A stretch of DNA of 64,000 bases from G963556115 sp963675945 (lineage in GTDB: Bacteria; Planctomycetota; SZUA-567): the NCBI GenBank assembly GCA_963675945.1, contig OY780932.1:620001-684000 (forward strand), read 5' to 3'. The translations under genes and the position numbers were made by a program. A model generated the notes under the pieces. It searched no databases, was not told the origin of the DNA, and saw only the letters and a list, made by a program, of their open reading frames with translations. Of the stretch, positions 61,172-64,000 are shown piece by piece (position 1 is the stretch's first letter; every line of letters starts with the position of its first letter).

Positions 61172-64000
61172 ATGATTATGGGTCACCCCCCTGTCAAAAA
61201 CAAATATAAGTATAATTATCCACTGATATTACTGCTGAACGTAGTAATAAGCAGCCTTTTTTTTCTCAACCCTATACTCGCCACAGATGACTTGGGCTTA
61301 AAACCGGTTTATAACAATTTTAGCAATAACGAGTCATTCACAAAATATACCACTACACATAGAGAAGGGAACGCTCAAAAAAACGAAGTCCAAGCGCCCT
61401 CCAGCGCTGCGGACACAACTAACCACAACTACTGCCTGATCTGGCTGGGAATAACCTTTATACTTATAATTGCGCTCATAATTGCTTTCATACTTTATAT
61501 TAAACATCTGCAAAAAAAAATCCTTGCACCAGCCCCACAACCTGTTAACGACAAGATCATGCTCGCAGCTATCCTGAAAAATATACATGAAGGCTGCTGG
61601 GACTGGGAACTTGACTCCGGAGAACCTAGCGTATCATCCGGCTGCTACACCCAAATCGGTTACAAACCAGAAGAGTTTGAGTATACCCTTGAAACTTGGA
61701 AACAACTGATACACCCGGACGACCAACAACTGGCAACAACTTTTCTCCAAACAATTAAAGAACATAGGGCTATTCCAGATACCAAGTCTCTACAGCTTAA
61801 AATCCTCACCAAAGACTATATGTATATTGATGTAACACTTACAACTATCCCCATTTGTAGCGATACTGAGGGCAGGCTACAACATCTTGCAATTATCCAT
61901 CAGGTAAACCCCACCGCTAAACCCAGCACTTCTTTTCAGATAAATAATACCGAAAATTTAAACTGTTTTACCGGTCAAGAAATTGATCCTACTAATTATA
62001 CCCTTTCTGATATCTTCGATATAGACAAACTCCAGAGACTTCAGGATTCTATCGAACTACTGACCGGCATCTCATCGGTATTTTCCGATACCAACGGGAA
62101 CCTCATAACCAGAAGTTCAAGCTTGACGCCTTTGTGCGCTCAAATCAGGCACACCGAAGAAGGCATGAAACGCTGCTATCTCTCTGATATGCGTTTCAAA
62201 CCAGAGTATGGAAATTACCAGATCATGGAATGCGCCAGCGGAGAACTTATCAATGGTTGTACCTCGATCTGGGTCGGTAAAAAACGTATCGCCAATTGGC
62301 TCATCGGACATATCCGCTATAATCGCGAACTCTCCCCAGAACAACTTGAATACGCCCGCAAACTGGGTCTAGATCTCCATGAATTCAGTAATAATTTTAA
62401 GCAAATACCACTGCTGAGTCCCCAGGAATTCAACAATATCTGCAAAGCCATCAACATAATCAGTGAACAGCTCTCCGAATTGGCCTATAGCAAAATCCTT
62501 CAGAATCAAGAGAATATCAAAAAACAGCAGACCCAGAACACCATACGGCAGAATCAAAAACAGCTATTAATCACCGAAAGCTTGGGCAAAATAGGTGCTT
62601 TCCAGCTCAATAGCGTTACGCAACGGCTGAACGGCTCTGCCGAATTCTGGCGTCTCCTGAAACTAGACAACCCAGAAACAGCAGAAGTTGAACTACCCAA
62701 GATCTTCAACTCTCTAAACCCACATAAAGCGCTTAGCATTAAACACACTTTCTTGCAGCTATTAACCCAGGCAGAACCAGGCAAGACTTTATGCAATGAC
62801 ATCCCCTTCAAATTTCAGGGAGAACTGGACGAAAGATACTATCAGATACGGCTCAGTACAGTAGACCAGGCAGACACATCCGATCAAATTATCAACGGAA
62901 CCATACAGGATGTTACCTCAAGAGTACGCAAAGAGAGTGCGCTCAGTATGAGCCAGGAAATTCTCGGAGTTGTCTTTGAATCTACCATCAACGGTCTGAT
63001 TATAACCGATAGCGAAGGTATAATATCGCGAATAAACTCTGTTGCTCAGAACATCATGAATAAAACCAGAGATGAATTGGCCGGACAGCATGTCTCTGAT
63101 ATCATGGAGTTCTTTGACCCAGACACCTTATTTATTATCGAAAATCCCATTCTGAAAATCATCAACCAGCAAGTCAACTCTAGTAATAGAGAACAGTGCA
63201 TTTATATTGATGACACCGACACCAAACGTCACCTTACCCTGACCGCCATGGCAGTACGGGACATTAATAATAAATTACTAGGAGCCGTACTCGTGCTCTA
63301 CGATGTCACCGAACAAGTAGAGCTTGAACAAAATCTCAGACAAGCCCGAAAACTAGAAGCTATCGGCAAGCTTGCCGGTAGTATCGCCCATGATTTTAAC
63401 AACTTGCTCAGTGGTATAATGGGCTTTGCCGATCTCATCTGCTCTAACACGGAAAATGCGACCGTCAATAATTATGCCGAGCACATTCTGGATACCTCTG
63501 AACGCGCCGCAGAACTGACCAGTCAATTACTTGCTTATTCTCGCAAAGATACTATCTCTCGGAGTAATGTTGATCTACACGAGTGTATTGTCAAGACCAA
63601 TTCGATCCTCCAGCATAGCCTGCTAGACAACATTATTCTGGACACCAGACTCCAAGCCAAAGATTATATGATACTCGGCGATGCTGCACAAATACAGAAC
63701 AGCCTTATAAATCTGGGTATCAATGCTAGAGATGCCATAGACGGCGAAGGCACACTGAGTATAATCACTGAGAACATAATCCTTTCTCAAGAGTATTGCA
63801 ATCAATCAAGCTTCAATATCAAACCTGGGGCTTATATCTCTCTAAGCATTAAGGATACTGGTTGCGGTATTACACCAGCAAACCTGGAAAAAATCTTCGA
63901 GCCATTCTTTACCACCAAGGAATTCGGCAAAGGTACCGGTCTGGGTCTGCCTGCAGTTATGGGCACAGTTATTGCACATAATGGAGCTCTGGAATTGACC
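61172..64000 (+). CDS. PAS-PocR-PAS sensor histidine kinase (3' end outside window)
   Basis: An open frame of 943 codons runs off the right edge. From the N-terminus: TM1 (LILLLNVVISSLFFLN), a short external loop, TM2 (LIWLGITFILIIALIIAFILYI, about 94-115), a PAS (WDWELDSGEPSVSSG), a PocR-type sensory domain (LTGISSVFSDTNGNLI ... CYLSDMR ... YQIMECASGELINGC), further PAS domains (LIITDSEGIISRINSVAQNIM), then HisKA with KLAGSIAHDFNNLLSGIMGFADL and HATPase with NLGINARDAI, DTGCGITPANLEKIFEPFFTTK and GTGLGL. The HDFNN box is typical of kinases with C-terminal receivers, so one may follow outside the window. PocR domains sense small hydrocarbon-type ligands. Confidence 0.9.
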   Translation, partial: MIMGHPPVKNKYKYNYPLILLLNVVISSLFFLNPILATDDLGLKPVYNNFSNNESFTKYTTTHREGNAQKNEVQAPSSAADTTNHNYCLIWLGITFILIIALIIAFILYIKHLQKKILAPAPQPVNDKIMLAAILKNIHEGCWDWELDSGEPSVSSGCYTQIGYKPEEFEYTLETWKQLIHPDDQQLATTFLQTIKEHRAIPDTKSLQLKILTKDYMYIDVTLTTIPICSDTEGRLQHLAIIHQVNPTAKPSTSFQINNTENLNCFTGQEIDPTNYTLSDIFDIDKLQRLQDSIELLTGISSVFSDTNGNLITRSSSLTPLCAQIRHTEEGMKRCYLSDMRFKPEYGNYQIMECASGELINGCTSIWVGKKRIANWLIGHIRYNRELSPEQLEYARKLGLDLHEFSNNFKQIPLLSPQEFNNICKAINIISEQLSELAYSKILQNQENIKKQQTQNTIRQNQKQLLITESLGKIGAFQLNSVTQRLNGSAEFWRLLKLDNPETAEVELPKIFNSLNPHKALSIKHTFLQLLTQAEPGKTLCNDIPFKFQGELDERYYQIRLSTVDQADTSDQIINGTIQDVTSRVRKESALSMSQEILGVVFESTINGLIITDSEGIISRINSVAQNIMNKTRDELAGQHVSDIMEFFDPDTLFIIENPILKIINQQVNSSNREQCIYIDDTDTKRHLTLTAMAVRDINNKLLGAVLVLYDVTEQVELEQNLRQARKLEAIGKLAGSIAHDFNNLLSGIMGFADLICSNTENATVNNYAEHILDTSERAAELTSQLLAYSRKDTISRSNVDLHECIVKTNSILQHSLLDNIILDTRLQAKDYMILGDAAQIQNSLINLGINARDAIDGEGTLSIITENIILSQEYCNQSSFNIKPGAYISLSIKDTGCGITPANLEKIFEPFFTTKEFGKGTGLGLPAVMGTVIAHNGALELT

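Overview
The window looks like one contiguous piece of chromosome from a Gram-negative (diderm) bacterium with moderate GC and no sign of recent mobile DNA: I see no IS element, integrase, phage gene, CRISPR array or rRNA. Evidence for an outer membrane and complex envelope: tandem MCE/Mla lipid-transport genes, a FabZ-like dehydratase, an O-antigen ligase-type protein and a periplasmic amidase lipoprotein. HydG (maturation of [FeFe]-hydrogenase), several iron-sulfur proteins and a C_GCAxxG_C_C protein suggest an anaerobic or facultative life. The pseudopilin with a DG signature near its C-terminus, FHA/cyclase and Ser/Thr-kinase signalling and many two-component proteins recall PVC-type phyla (Lentisphaerota and relatives) or neighbouring deep lineages. 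I cannot fix the phylum from sequence alone.

Layout. 1-9.5 kb: partial pseudopilin, a secreted 23-residue-repeat protein, a small Cys protein, CvpA, MetF, an mlaE-mlaF-mlaD-mlaD lipid-transport operon and a cell-wall amidase. 9.5-15.3 kb (minus strand): STAS protein, GGDEF diguanylate cyclase, PhoB/PhoR-type two-component pair, GluQ-RS. 15.8-21.6 kb: pgk, then ispG plus an O-antigen ligase/TPR protein on the minus strand, and a Ser/Thr kinase. 21.7-28.5 kb: SH3-domain secreted protein, small zinc protein plus DUF4912 protein, a MATE exporter with a leader peptide/terminator arrangement, recA. 28.9-35.4 kb: PstS-like protein plus chemoreceptor, hydG, a MEMO/AmmeMemoRadiSam-B protein with a PqqD-like N-terminus, a FabZ-like protein. 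35.5-38.6 kb: adk, cbiG, cobJ and an MBL-fold hydrolase. 38.7-43.8 kb: one plus-strand operon with a cyclic-nucleotide-binding protein, an FHA-GAF-adenylate cyclase-PilZ protein, and a redox group (Cys-rich protein, PyrK-like flavoprotein, flavin-barrel/ferredoxin protein, tiny membrane peptide). 43.9-51.6 kb: AraC regulator and cupin, initiator tRNA, gcvPB, two glycosyltransferases, glgC, an alpha/beta-hydrolase fold protein. 51.8-64 kb: purine nucleoside phosphorylase, hybrid kinase plus CheY, PhoH, an ExeA-like ATPase with a coiled-coil membrane protein, hisI, a pseudo-receiver/TaqI-specificity fusion, and a PAS/PocR histidine kinase cut by the right edge.

Signal transduction dominates: three histidine kinases, three receiver proteins, a pseudo-receiver, one chemoreceptor, GGDEF, PilZ, a cAMP-type cyclase with a neighbouring cNMP-binding protein, a STAS protein and a Ser/Thr kinase. 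The most promising undescribed items are (1) the 39-codon ORF and Rho-independent terminator in the 5' leader of the MATE exporter, which has the layout of ribosome-mediated attenuation, and (2) the fusion of a degenerate receiver domain to a TaqI/Eco57I-type DNA-specificity domain without a methylase. Both are inferences from one sequence and need comparative or experimental tests.
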